Source: Streptomyces mashuensis
Lineage (GTDB): Bacteria > Actinomycetota > Actinomycetes > Streptomycetales > Streptomycetaceae
Assembly: GCF_014654785.1 (NCBI RefSeq)
Contig: NZ_BNBD01000002.1
Coordinates: 496,001-560,000, forward strand
Reading direction: 5' to 3'
Length of the DNA: 64,000 nucleotides
Numbering within the stretch: the first letter of the stretch is position 1; every line of letters begins with the position of its first letter. Position numbers and translations under genes: made by a program. The notes under the pieces were generated by a model. The model searched no databases. It was not told the DNA's origin and saw only the letters and a list, made by a program, of their open reading frames with translations. Positions 9,796-18,487 of this stretch are shown one piece after another.

Positions 9796-10884
9796 CTACA
9801 GCAGCACCACCGACCGCAGCACGTCGCCCTCGTGCATGCGCGCGAACGCCTTCTCGACGTCGTCCAGACCGATCGTCTCGGTGACGAACGCCCCCAGGTC
9901 GATCCGCCCCTGAAGGTGCAGGTCCACGAGCATCGGGAAGTCCCGCGACGGCAGGCAGTCGCCGTACCACGAGGACTTCAGCGCGCCGCCCCGCCCGAAG
10001 ACGTCCAGCAGCGGCAGCTCCAGCTTCATCTCCGGCGTCGGCACGCCCACCAGCACCACGGTGCCGGCCAGGTCACGGGCGTAGAACGCCTGCTCGTACG
10101 TCTCGGGGCGGCCGACCGCCTCGATGACCACGTCCGCGCCGAAGCCGCCGGTCAGTTCGCGGACGGCCGCCACCGGGTCGGTCTCGCGGGAGTTCACCGT
10201 GTGCGTGGCGCCCATCTCGCGGGCCTTCTCCAGCTTGCGGCCGTCGATGTCGACGGCGATGATCCGCGCCGCACCGGCCAGCCGGGCACCCACGATCGCC
10301 GCGTCACCGACGCCGCCGCAGCCGATGACCGCGACCGAGTCGCCGCGGCCGACGCCGCCCGTGTTGATCGCCGCGCCGATGCCGGCCATCACGCCGCAGC
10401 CCAGCAGCCCGGCCACCGCCGGCGACACGGCCGGGTCGACCTTGGTGCACTGCCCGGCCGCGACCAGCGTCTTCTCCGCGAAGGCGCCGATGCCCAGGGC
10501 GGGCGTGAGCTCCCGGCCGCCGTCGGCCAGCGTCATCTTCTGCCGCGCGTTGTGGGTGGCGAAGCAGTACTGCGGACGGCCCCGCAGGCACGCCCGGCAC
10601 TGCCCGCAGACCGCGCGCCAGTTGAGGATCACGAAGTCGCCGGGCGCGATCTCGGTGACGCCCTCGCCCACGGCCTCCACCACGCCGGCCGCCTCGTGGC
10701 CGAGCAGGAAGGGGAAGTCGTCGTTGATGCCGCCCTGCTTGTAGTGCAGGTCCGTGTGGCACACGCCGCACGCCTGGACCTTCACCAGTGCCTCGCCCGG
10801 CCCCGGGTCGGGTACGACGATCGTCTCCACGCGCACCGGCTGGTTCTTCCCCGGTGCGACGACTCCCCGTACTTCCTGCGCCAT
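9796..10884 (-). CDS. S-(hydroxymethyl)mycothiol dehydrogenase
   Basis: 362 residues, a zinc-dependent medium-chain alcohol dehydrogenase. Catalytic zinc ligands lie in [11 protein letters not shown] and LGHEAAG, structural zinc cysteines in [15 protein letters not shown], and the NAD(P) site in [11 protein letters not shown]. The N-terminus [17 protein letters not shown] and the [13 protein letters not shown] segment match the mycothiol-dependent formaldehyde dehydrogenase (AdhE2/MscR) group of actinobacteria. It detoxifies formaldehyde as the mycothiol adduct and may reduce S-nitrosomycothiol. The metallo-hydrolase gene that often follows it is not adjacent here. Confidence 0.9.
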   Translation of the reverse strand: MAQEVRGVVAPGKNQPVRVETIVVPDPGPGEALVKVQACGVCHTDLHYKQGGINDDFPFLLGHEAAGVVEAVGEGVTEIAPGDFVILNWRAVCGQCRACLRGRPQYCFATHNARQKMTLADGGRELTPALGIGAFAEKTLVAAGQCTKVDPAVSPAVAGLLGCGVMAGIGAAINTGGVGRGDSVAVIGCGGVGDAAIVGARLAGAARIIAVDIDGRKLEKAREMGATHTVNSRETDPVAAVRELTGGFGADVVIEAVGRPETYEQAFYARDLAGTVVLVGVPTPEMKLELPLLDVFGRGGALKSSWYGDCLPSRDFPMLVDLHLQGRIDLGAFVTETIGLDDVEKAFARMHEGDVLRSVVLL

Positions 10885-10979
10885 GTCTGAAAGCCCCACC
10901 CTTCGTGTCGCCGGTTGTCGTTCCCACGGTACGCCCCCGGACGATCTTCTTCGCGCGTAGAGGGCGCATGACCTGCCCC

Positions 10980-11008
10980 TTGACCAGGACCGGTCAAACA
11001 CTTAGTTT
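10980..11008 (+). promoter_or_regulatory. HrdB-like promoter for secreted acid phosphatase
   Basis: TTGACC (10980-10985), 17-base spacer, TAGTTT (11003-11008), 33 bases before the GTG start. This is close to the principal sigma consensus of Streptomyces. The -35 hexamer is half of an inverted repeat TTGACC/GGTCAA that ends inside the spacer, a possible operator. The AGGAG at 11031-11035 is the ribosome-binding site. Confidence 0.55.
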
Positions 11009-11041
11009 CGCGACAGTTCCCTTGTTACTGAGGAGTAAAAC

Positions 11042-11833
11042 GTGTCGTCCCTCTCCCTCAAGTCCCCGCGCGTGCGCATCGCCGCCGCCACCGCCGCCCT
11101 CGCCGTCGGGGCCGGCCTCTACACGGCGGGCGCCGCCAGCGCCGACCACTCGGTGCCGCGCTCGGACAAGGAGATCCCGAACCTCACCCAGGTCGAGGAG
11201 AAGATCAAGGCCTACTACGGCGACACGGTCGACGCCAAGGGCCAGCACTACGCCTCGCCGCGCAGCAGCTACGCCAAGCAGGTCGCCGACATCGAGAAGA
11301 AGGCCAAGGCCCAGCTCGAGAAGGCCGTCAGGAACCACAAGGGCAAGGCGAAGCCGGCGATCGTCCTCGACGTCGACGACACCACCCTGCTCACCTACAA
11401 CTACGAGCTCCAGCAGGGCTTCCACTTCACGCCCGAGTCGCAGGACGCCTACCTGAAGTCCACCGACATGGCCCCCGTCTTCGGCATGCCGCAGCTGGTC
11501 AACTGGGCCCAGTCCAAGGGCATCACGGTCTTCTTCGTCACCGGCCGCGACGAGCACCAGCGCGACTGGAGCGTCCGCAACCTGAAGAACGCCGGCTACA
11601 AGCCCGCCGCCGACACCGAGCACTTCTTCCTCAAGAACAAGAAGAACCCGCCGGCCTACCTCCCCTGCGGCGCGACCTGCACCACCGTCGAGTACAAGTC
11701 GGGCACCCGGAAGCACATCGAGTCCAAGGGCTACGACATCGTCGCCAACTTCGGCGACCAGTACAGCGACCTGCAGGGCGGCTACGCCGACCACACGTAC
11801 AAGCTGCCGAACCCCATGTACTACCTGCCGTAA
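11042..11833 (+). CDS. secreted HAD family (class B-like) acid phosphatase
   Basis: 263 residues with GTG start. An N-terminal signal peptide (RIAAATAALAVGAGLYTAGAA) ends near the Ala of ASADH. The HAD nucleophile motif DVDDTTLLT, motif II FVTGRDE and a late acidic motif VANFGDQYSDL identify a HAD phosphatase of the plant acid-phosphatase/class B group. It should hydrolyse phosphomonoesters outside the cell. The strong SD AGGAG six bases ahead supports the GTG start. It stands alone between two minus-strand genes. Confidence 0.9.
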   Translation: MSSLSLKSPRVRIAAATAALAVGAGLYTAGAASADHSVPRSDKEIPNLTQVEEKIKAYYGDTVDAKGQHYASPRSSYAKQVADIEKKAKAQLEKAVRNHKGKAKPAIVLDVDDTTLLTYNYELQQGFHFTPESQDAYLKSTDMAPVFGMPQLVNWAQSKGITVFFVTGRDEHQRDWSVRNLKNAGYKPAADTEHFFLKNKKNPPAYLPCGATCTTVEYKSGTRKHIESKGYDIVANFGDQYSDLQGGYADHTYKLPNPMYYLP

Positions 11834-11856
11834 CCGGCCCCGCGGGCGGCGGCTGC

Positions 11857-12675
11857 TCAGCTCCTGGCCTTGCGCAGGCGCTGGCAGCCGCGCGCCTGCC
11901 GGCCGTCGAAGTCGCACACCTCGAACCACACGTTCCGCATGCCGTGCCGGACGCCGTCCGCGCCCGCCCGCTGCCCGCCGTCGGGGTTGCCGGCCAGGAC
12001 GGCCGTGTGCCGGCCGGTCCGGTCCTCGTAGTGCATGAGCAGCCGCCCGCCCCACCCGTCGTCGTACGCCTCGCGGTCGTCCCGCGAGTACGGCAGCACG
12101 TACTCGATGCCGTACCACCCGTCCCCGGTGTCCCAGTACCGGTAGCCGACGCTCGCGACCGTCGCGCCCTTCGCGCTCCTCGCCTCGAAGAGGCTGAACG
12201 CCCCGCCGCGACCCGCCGCCGGCATCGTGGCGGCCACCCGGGGATGCCGCTCGCCGTCGCCGTCCGGCCGGTCGGGGAGCACGACGAACACCCCGTACGC
12301 GAGCCCCAGCACGGCCACGGCCACCGCCGGCCACACGTACCGGCGCCGCACCCACGCGCGGCGCCGGGGCTCCACCGCCGGCACGGCCGGCGCCTCCTCC
12401 TCGGCGACCCGCCGCCTGGCCTCCAGCCACTCCCCCAGCCGCGCCCCGTCACCGCACGCCACCACGAAGGCCTCGACGAGCTCGGGACGCGGTACCGCGT
12501 CCCGGGCGAGTGCGTCCGAGAGCGTGCTGCGGGGCAGCACCATGCCCTGCTCGGCGGCGCGCCGCTGGAGCTGACGGTAGGTGAGCCCGGAACGGTCACG
12601 GAGCTCCCGCATCTGCGCCACCAGCCCGGCCGCGTCGCGCACCCGCGCCGGGTCCGGTCCCCCCTCTCGGCCCAT
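11857..12675 (-). CDS. membrane-anchored helix-turn-helix protein
   Basis: About 272 residues. The N-terminal HTH (LRDRSGLTYRQLQRRAAEQGM, then LPRSTLSDALARD) is followed by a single membrane helix (YVWPAVAVAVLGLAYGVFVVL) and an extracellular C-terminal domain of ~130 residues with Tyr/Trp/Gly-rich beta-type sequence. This layout is common in Streptomyces next to a small secreted protein gene, here divergent at 12871. The C-terminal domain could sense a cell-surface signal; that is inference. The start at 12675 is favoured over 12684 by AGGA spacing. Confidence 0.7.
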   Translation of the reverse strand: MGREGGPDPARVRDAAGLVAQMRELRDRSGLTYRQLQRRAAEQGMVLPRSTLSDALARDAVPRPELVEAFVVACGDGARLGEWLEARRRVAEEEAPAVPAVEPRRRAWVRRRYVWPAVAVAVLGLAYGVFVVLPDRPDGDGERHPRVAATMPAAGRGGAFSLFEARSAKGATVASVGYRYWDTGDGWYGIEYVLPYSRDDREAYDDGWGGRLLMHYEDRTGRHTAVLAGNPDGGQRAGADGVRHGMRNVWFEVCDFDGRQARGCQRLRKARS

Positions 12676-12734
12676 GGCGCTCATCCTGGCAGGTGCGCAT
12701 CAGCCCGCAATCCCGGTTTTGCGCCACCGGCCGG

Positions 12735-12800
12735 GGCGTCCGGGCCACCCCGGACACCCGCCCCGACCAGGCCGGACGCATCCGGACCGTCCCGGACGGC
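12735..12800. promoter_or_regulatory. cluster of CCGGAC repeats in divergent intergenic region
   Basis: Five copies of CCGGAC or its complement lie within about 65 bases, including the inverted pair GTCCGGG/CCCGGAC. They sit between the membrane HTH gene and the divergent secreted-protein gene. They look like half-sites for a regulator, perhaps the HTH protein itself. In GC-rich DNA some copies are expected by chance. Confidence 0.35.
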
Positions 12801-12870
12801 ACACGGCGTGGACCGGCCGGAAACGCGCTGCCATCGTCGTCGGCCTGAAGCCACTCCGACGGGAGGACCC

Positions 12871-13323
12871 ATGAAGAACGGATTCCGCCGCGCCGCCGTC
12901 ACGACGGCCGTCGCCGTCACCGCCCTCGTGACGGCGGCGGGCCAGGCGAGCGCCACGGCCCTCAGCCCCGGCGACGTGAAGGGCCGGTCGGGCACCGGGT
13001 GCTCGACCGCCTCCGGAACCTATTTCGCCGAGCAGAACGGCAAATACTCGCCGACCACCCACAAGCCGCTCTACGACACGAGGTTCCACATCACGGTCAA
13101 GGACAGGTGCCCGGGCGACAGGCTGCACAACGCGGCCCGCCTCTACCTGACCTACCAGGCGGCCAGGGGCGCCGTGGAGAGCCACGTGGAGATGAAGGGC
13201 GTCAAGACCAACGGCACGTACACGGCGCGCCTGAACAACGTGTGGGACGTGTACATCCAGGTCTGTGACTGGAACAACAACCTCGGCCCGCAGAAGTGCG
13301 GCCAGGTCTACTGGACCGGCTGA
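12871..13323 (+). CDS. small secreted protein of unknown function
   Basis: 150 residues with a clear signal peptide (KNGFRRAAVTTAVAVTALV, cleavage near QASA). The mature part is beta-rich and contains four cysteines (CST, RCPG, VCDW, KCGQ) that can form two disulfides. It resembles the small secreted proteins paired with membrane HTH proteins in Streptomyces and is divergent from such a gene. GGGAGG six bases before the ATG confirms the start. Function not recognised. Confidence 0.75.
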   Translation: MKNGFRRAAVTTAVAVTALVTAAGQASATALSPGDVKGRSGTGCSTASGTYFAEQNGKYSPTTHKPLYDTRFHITVKDRCPGDRLHNAARLYLTYQAARGAVESHVEMKGVKTNGTYTARLNNVWDVYIQVCDWNNNLGPQKCGQVYWTG

Positions 13324-13371
13324 CGTCCCACCCCCGGGCCGCACCCCGGCGAACCGGCTCCGCGGCGCCCC

Positions 13372-14280
13372 TCAGCGCCGCTTCGGCAGCGGTACGCGCA
13401 TCAGGTCCCGGGCGACGGTCAGCTCGCCGTCGAAGCCCGCCGCCCGGGCCTGCTGCTCGAAGACCGACGGGTCGGCGTAGCGCTGCGAGAAGTGCGTGAG
13501 CACCAGGTGCCGCACCCCGCCCGCGGCCGCCACCCGCGCGGCCTGCCCGGCCGTCAGGTGGCCGTGCTCGGTGGCCAGGTCCTCGTCCTCGTCGGTGAAC
13601 GTCGACTCGATGACGAGCATGTCGCACCCCTCGGCCAGGGCGTGCACGCCCTCGCACAGCCGGGTGTCCATCACGAACGCGAACCGCTGCCCGCGCCGCA
13701 CCTCGCTCACGTCCTCCAGCCGTACGCCCCGCACCGCGCCCTCGCGCTGGAGCCGGCCCACGTCCGGCCCGGTGATGCCGTGCGCGGCCAGCAGCTCCGG
13801 CAGCATCCGCCGCCCGTCGGGCTCGGTGATCCGGTAGCCGTACGACTCGACGGGGTGCGAGAGCCGGCGCGCCTCCAGCCGGTACGACGGCGTGTCCGCC
13901 AGCACCGCGCCCGTACCGGCCACCGGCTCCTCGGTCAGCTGCACCGTCTCCCGGTACGCGGTGGCGTACCGCAGCCGCTGGAAGAAGCGCCGGCCGCTCG
14001 CCGGGTAGTGCGCGGTGACGGGGTGCGGCACCCGGTCGAGGTTGATGCGCTGCACCACGCCGGCCACGCCGAGGGAGTGGTCGCCGTGGAAGTGCGTCAC
14101 ACAGATACGGTTCAGGTCGTGCGCCGCCACCCCGGCACGCAGCATCTGCCGCTGCGTGCCCTCACCGGGGTCGAACATCAGGCCCTCGCCGTCCCACAGC
14201 AGCACGTAGCCGTTGTGGTTGCGGTGCCGGGTGGGCACCTGGCTGGCGGTGCCCAGGACGACCAGTTCGCGTGCGGACAA
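13372..14280 (-). CDS. rnz: ribonuclease Z
   Basis: 302 residues of the metallo-beta-lactamase fold. The zinc motif [10 protein letters not shown], the N-terminal [16 protein letters not shown], the aspartate motif FVMDTRLC and the late LTHFSQRY are typical of RNase Z (ElaC). It trims tRNA precursors at the 3' end. The HIT gene lies three bases upstream on the same strand, so the two are cotranscribed. Confidence 0.93.
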   Translation of the reverse strand: MSARELVVLGTASQVPTRHRNHNGYVLLWDGEGLMFDPGEGTQRQMLRAGVAAHDLNRICVTHFHGDHSLGVAGVVQRINLDRVPHPVTAHYPASGRRFFQRLRYATAYRETVQLTEEPVAGTGAVLADTPSYRLEARRLSHPVESYGYRITEPDGRRMLPELLAAHGITGPDVGRLQREGAVRGVRLEDVSEVRRGQRFAFVMDTRLCEGVHALAEGCDMLVIESTFTDEDEDLATEHGHLTAGQAARVAAAGGVRHLVLTHFSQRYADPSVFEQQARAAGFDGELTVARDLMRVPLPKRR

Positions 14281-14283
14281 GGC

Positions 14284-14640
14284 TTAACCCGGAGGCCAGT
14301 TGAAGCCGCGGCCGCCCAGGACGTGGGCGTGCGCGTGGAACACGGTCTGGCCGGCGCCCGCGCCCGTGTTGAACACGATGCGGTAGCCCTTGTCGCCGTT
14401 CTCCTGGAGGGCGACCTCGCCGGCCTCGCGCAGCACGTCGGCCGCGATGTCCGGCGCGGCGGCCGCGAGGGAGGCGGCGTCGGGGTGGTGCACCTTGGGG
14501 ATGACCAGGCAGTGCACGGGCGCCTGGGGGTTGATGTCACGGAACGCGACGGTCGTCTCGGTCTCCTTGACGACCGTCGCGGGGACCTCCCCCGAGACGA
14601 TCTTGCAGAACAGGCAGTCCGCCTGCGGTTCTCCCGCCAC
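14284..14640 (-). CDS. HIT family hydrolase
   Basis: 118 residues. The histidine triad appears as HAHAHVLGG, and the N-terminal zinc-type CLFCKIVSGEVPA is typical of HinT-like proteins. These hydrolyse nucleoside phosphoramidates. It forms a tight two-gene unit with RNase Z, as seen elsewhere in Streptomyces. Confidence 0.93.
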   Translation of the reverse strand: MAGEPQADCLFCKIVSGEVPATVVKETETTVAFRDINPQAPVHCLVIPKVHHPDAASLAAAAPDIAADVLREAGEVALQENGDKGYRIVFNTGAGAGQTVFHAHAHVLGGRGFNWPPG

Positions 14641-14720
14641 CGGTGGGCTCCTCCCGGGTCGTCGGCTCGTACGGTCGGGATGTTACCGGCCCGTCCGTGC
14701 GGCGCGGGCGACGCGCCCGG

Positions 14721-15290
14721 CTACTTGCCCACGGGGTGGGGGTCTTCCTTGTGCTGGTCCTTGCCGGGCGGGCAGCTCGCCGACGGGCCGGGGTGCGGGG
14801 CGTGGCCGCTGGGCCGGGCGGTCGGCGGCGGGGTCGGGGCCGGCGGCCGGGACTGCGTACCGCCGCCTCCAGTGCTGCCGCCTGCGGTGCTGCCGCCCGT
14901 CGCCGAGCAGTCGCCCAGCACGCTGACGCTGAACACCGTGCGGCCGTCCACCTTGGCCGTCAGCAGCCCGCGCACGCAGGCGCGGCCCGTGATGCCCGTG
15001 ACCCGGCCGAAGACGATGATGTTCTTGCCGCTCTCCGTGCGGCCCTCGCAGTCCACGCCCACCACGGTGACCGGCCGCTCGGAGCCCGTGCCGTCCGGGC
15101 CGCCGTTCTCGGCCTTTCCCCGGCAGTTCAGCCACGCCACCCGCACGCCCTGGTCGCCCAGCGACCTCGCCGCCTGCCGCTGGGTGGTCACGGCCACGGC
15201 CACCGCGTCCAGCCCGCCGGTGTCGCACCCCGCCAGGGCCGCCACGGCCACCACGGCCGCCCCCGCCGGCAGGAGTCCACGTACGCGCAT
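14721..15290 (-). CDS. putative lipoprotein
   Basis: About 189 residues from the ATG at 15290; an ATG at 15302 adds four. A signal peptide ends in the lipobox AALAGC, so it should be lipid-anchored on the outer face of the membrane. The middle section is beta-rich with three conserved-looking cysteines (LNCRG, VDCEG, GRACVRG). The C-terminal ~60 residues are a disordered Gly/Ser/Pro/Thr tail. No enzymatic motif was recognised. Confidence 0.65.
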   Translation of the reverse strand: MRVRGLLPAGAAVVAVAALAGCDTGGLDAVAVAVTTQRQAARSLGDQGVRVAWLNCRGKAENGGPDGTGSERPVTVVGVDCEGRTESGKNIIVFGRVTGITGRACVRGLLTAKVDGRTVFSVSVLGDCSATGGSTAGGSTGGGGTQSRPPAPTPPPTARPSGHAPHPGPSASCPPGKDQHKEDPHPVGK

Positions 15291-15340
15291 CGACGCACCC
15301 ATGGGCCGGAGTGTCCCACCGGCCCGGGGGCGCACGGAAG

Positions 15341-15377
15341 GACGCATAAGGACGCATGACGACGCATCCGGACGCCT
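15341..15377. repeat. four phased decamer repeats GACGCAT
   Basis: GACGCAT begins at 15341, 15351 and 15361, and GACGCCT at 15371: exact 10-base spacing, close to one helical turn. They lie 50 bases upstream of the lipoprotein start and about 210 bases upstream of the glycosyltransferase operon. This arrangement suits a cooperatively binding regulator. Confidence 0.55.
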
Positions 15378-15428
15378 GACCACCCCGGGATTGGACTGCG
15401 CCAAGTCTGCTCCGCTGCCTCCGAGTTC

Positions 15429-15460
15429 GTGCGGAAACACAGGCTTTATCGGTTCCGCAC
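15429..15460. promoter_or_regulatory. inverted repeat upstream of glycosyltransferase operon
   Basis: GTGCGGAA (15429-15436), 16-base spacer, TTCCGCAC (15453-15460). A perfect 8-bp inverted repeat about 125 bases before the GT2 gene, in an A/T-richer stretch likely to contain the promoter. Candidate operator or leader hairpin. Confidence 0.4.
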
Positions 15461-15584
15461 CCAAGTTTCACCTTCTCCCCTTACTCTCTCCCCGTCGAGG
15501 AGACGCGCGCGCCGGAACAGACCGGGGGGGCCGGGTGGCCGCGCGCCCGTCTCCGGGGGGATCAGCGGGACTTGGGGGGACCTC

Positions 15585-16853
15585 GTGCTCACAGCTGCGT
15601 TCGTCTGCGTGGTGTCGCTCGCCCTCTTCTGGATGGCCGCCTTCACACTGTGGTGGCAGATGCACGCCTGGCGCACGCCGGAGACACTGGCCGCCACGCG
15701 CTTCGCGCCGCCCCGCGACAAGGGCAGCCTCTCGTTCTCCCTGCTCGTGCCCGCCCGGCACGAACAGGCCGTCCTGGAACACACCGTCACCCGATTACTG
15801 GAGTCCACGCACGCGGACTACGAGGTCCTCGTCGTCGTCGGGCACGACGACCCCGGGACCACCGAGGTCGCCGAGCGGGTGGCCGCCCGGGCACCCGGCC
15901 GGGTCCGTGTGATCGTGGACACGCACGAGAAGAAGAACAAGCCCAAGGCGCTCAACACCGCCCTCCCGCACTGCCGGGGCGACGTCGTCGGCGTCTTCGA
16001 CGCCGAGGACCAGGTCCACCCCGAGCTGCTCAGCCACGTCGACCACGCCTTCCGCGAGACCGGCGCGGACGTGGTGCAGGGCGGCGTGCAGCTCATCAAC
16101 TTCCACTCCAGCTGGTACAGCCTGCGCAACTGCCTGGAGTACTTCTTCTGGTTCCGCAGCCGCCTCCACCTGCACGCCGCCAAGGGTTTCATCCCGCTCG
16201 GCGGCAACACCGTCTTCGTCCGCACCGGCGTGCTGCGCGAGGCCGGCGGCTGGGACCCGCACTGCCTCGCCGAGGACTGCGACCTGGGCGTACGGCTGTC
16301 CAGCCGCGGCAAGCGCGTCGTCGTCGCCTACGACTCCGAGATGGTCACCCGCGAGGAGACCCCCGGCTCCCTGATGTGCCTGCTCAAGCAGCGCACCCGC
16401 TGGAACCAGGGCTTCCTCCAGGTCTACCGCAAGCGCGACTGGCGCCAACTGCCCACGCTCGCCCAGCGGATGCTGGCCCGCTACACCCTGATGACGCCCT
16501 TCTTCCAGGCGTTCACCGGCATCATCGTGCCCCTCAACATCGCGGTCGCGCTCTTCCTCGACGTGCCCGCCGGCATCGCCGTCGTCACCTTCCTGCCCGC
16601 CGTGACGATGCTCGTCACGTTCGTCTTCGAGATCGTCGGGCTGCACGACTTCGGCGCGCAGTACGGGCTGCGCGTCCGCCTCGTCCACTACCTCAAGCTC
16701 GTCGCCGGCGGGCCCTTCTACCAGCTGCTCCTCGCCGGCGCCGCCGTCCGGGCCGTGTGGCGGGAACAGCGCGGCCAGGGCGACTGGGAGCTCACCCGGC
16801 ACGTCGGCGCCCACCTGGCCCAGGAGCCCGTCCGTGAGGGGGTGGCACGGTGA
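15585..16853 (+). CDS. family 2 glycosyltransferase, membrane-bound, processive type
   Basis: About 422 residues from the GTG at 15585, preceded by a GGGGGGA ribosome-binding site. An N-terminal membrane helix is followed by a GT-A domain with KPKALNTAL, the metal-site acidic motif VFDAEDQVHPE, AEDCDLGVRL and the processive-type QRTRWNQGF (Q/RxxRW). Two or three C-terminal membrane segments follow. It resembles cellulose/hyaluronan-type synthases and would extrude a glycan. Its stop overlaps the next gene's GTG by four bases. The sugar donor cannot be read from sequence. Confidence 0.88.
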   Translation: MLTAAFVCVVSLALFWMAAFTLWWQMHAWRTPETLAATRFAPPRDKGSLSFSLLVPARHEQAVLEHTVTRLLESTHADYEVLVVVGHDDPGTTEVAERVAARAPGRVRVIVDTHEKKNKPKALNTALPHCRGDVVGVFDAEDQVHPELLSHVDHAFRETGADVVQGGVQLINFHSSWYSLRNCLEYFFWFRSRLHLHAAKGFIPLGGNTVFVRTGVLREAGGWDPHCLAEDCDLGVRLSSRGKRVVVAYDSEMVTREETPGSLMCLLKQRTRWNQGFLQVYRKRDWRQLPTLAQRMLARYTLMTPFFQAFTGIIVPLNIAVALFLDVPAGIAVVTFLPAVTMLVTFVFEIVGLHDFGAQYGLRVRLVHYLKLVAGGPFYQLLLAGAAVRAVWREQRGQGDWELTRHVGAHLAQEPVREGVAR

Positions 16854-18487
16854 CCTCGACCATCCCCACCGCCCAGCCGCTTCCGGAGGCGGCACCGCCC
16901 GCCTCCCCGGCCCCCTCCGCCGGCCCGTCACGACTGCGCCACTCCCGCCCCGACCTGCTGCTGTGCGGCGGGCTGCTGACGGCGATCCTGCTGGTGCAGG
17001 GCTGGAACATCACCGGGTTCCCGGCGCTGAGCGACGACGAGGGCACGTACCTGGCGCAGGCGTGGTCGGTGCAGGAGGGCCGGGGCCTGGCCCACTACAC
17101 GTACTGGTACGACCACCCGCCGCTGGGCTGGCTCCAGATGGCGCTGGTGACATGGCTCCCGGCCGCGGTCTCGCCCGGCCTGATGGCGGTCGCCCCGATG
17201 CGCTGCGCGATGCTGCTGGTCTCGGCGGCGAGCGCGGTCCTGCTCTACGTCCTGGCGCGGCGGCTGGGGCTGCGGCCGTGGGCGGCGGGCCTGGCCATGG
17301 GGCTGTTCGGCCTCTCGCCCCTCTCGGTGGTCCTCCAGCGGGAGATCTTCCTCGACAACATCGCCGTGATGTGGGTGCTGCTCGCCTTCTGCCTGGCCGC
17401 CTCGCCGCGCCGGCACCTGTGGCACCACTTCGGGGCGGGCCTCGCGGCGGCCGTGGCGGTGCTGACGAAGGAGACGATGCTCGTCGTGCTGCCGGCCCTG
17501 CTGGTCACGATGTGGCAGCACAGCCACCGCGCGACGCGGAAGTTCGCCGTCACGGGCGCGGTCACGGCGTGCGGCCTGACGGGCCTGACGTATCCGCTGT
17601 TCGCCCTCCTCAACCACGAGCTGGTGCCGGGCCCCGGCCACGTCTCCCTGTGGGACGGCATCACGTACCAGATGAGCCGCCCCGGCTCCGGCTTCCTCCT
17701 CGACGAGGGTTCGGGCGCGCACGCGGCCCTGCGCTCCTGGCTGTACTACGACCGCGTGCTGCCCCTCGGCGGCCTCGCCGCGGCGGTGCTGCTGGTGGCG
17801 GCTTGGCGCTGGTCGGCCGCGGCCCGCCCGCCGGCGGGCCCGGCCCTGGCGGTCCTCCTGCTGACGGCGATGGCGCTGCGCCCGTCGGGCTACCTGCCGG
17901 CGATGTACGTGATCCAGGCGCTGCCGTTCCTGGCGCTGGCGCTGGCGGGATCGGTGCATGCGCTCAGCCATGTGGTGCGGGGCGAGGAAGGGAGCGGGGG
18001 CCGTACCCGTCGCAGACGCGTCGTCGTCGGGTCCGGCGTGACCGCCGCCGTCGCCCTGGCCGGGGTGCTGGTCGTCCCCCACTGGTACGACGCGAACCGC
18101 ACCGCCCTCACCACCGACGCCAACGCCCCGTACCGCGCGGCCCACGCCTGGATGAGCGACCGTACGCACGTCCCCGATCCCGCCCGCACCCGGGTGCTGA
18201 CCGACGACGCGCTGTGGCTGGACCTCGTGCACGCGGGCTACCGCCCCGGCACGGGCGCGATCTGGTTCTACAAGGCCGACCTCGACCCGGCGGTGGCCAG
18301 GACCCTGCCGCGCGGCTGGCGCGACGTCGACTACGTCGTCGCCTCCCCCACGGTGCGCCGTGACGCGGCGACGCTGCCGCTGGTCCGGGCGGCGCTGGAG
18401 CACTCGCGGGCGGTCGTGTCGTTCGGGGAGGGCGAGGACCGCGTGGAGATCCGCCGCATCGACAGAAGGGACAGGGACACCCCGTGA
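16850..18487 (+). CDS. GT39/ArnT-like multi-pass membrane glycosyltransferase
   Basis: 545 residues. An acidic first loop (FPALSDDEGTYLAQAW) and YTYWYDHPPLGWLQM are signatures of the PMT/ArnT superfamily, which uses polyprenyl-phosphate sugars. About ten hydrophobic segments run to residue ~390, followed by an extracytoplasmic C-terminal domain. It is coupled to both neighbours by GTGA overlaps, so it should act on the same extracellular glycan or glycoprotein as they do. Acceptor unknown. Confidence 0.85.
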   Translation: MTSTIPTAQPLPEAAPPASPAPSAGPSRLRHSRPDLLLCGGLLTAILLVQGWNITGFPALSDDEGTYLAQAWSVQEGRGLAHYTYWYDHPPLGWLQMALVTWLPAAVSPGLMAVAPMRCAMLLVSAASAVLLYVLARRLGLRPWAAGLAMGLFGLSPLSVVLQREIFLDNIAVMWVLLAFCLAASPRRHLWHHFGAGLAAAVAVLTKETMLVVLPALLVTMWQHSHRATRKFAVTGAVTACGLTGLTYPLFALLNHELVPGPGHVSLWDGITYQMSRPGSGFLLDEGSGAHAALRSWLYYDRVLPLGGLAAAVLLVAAWRWSAAARPPAGPALAVLLLTAMALRPSGYLPAMYVIQALPFLALALAGSVHALSHVVRGEEGSGGRTRRRRVVVGSGVTAAVALAGVLVVPHWYDANRTALTTDANAPYRAAHAWMSDRTHVPDPARTRVLTDDALWLDLVHAGYRPGTGAIWFYKADLDPAVARTLPRGWRDVDYVVASPTVRRDAATLPLVRAALEHSRAVVSFGEGEDRVEIRRIDRRDRDTP

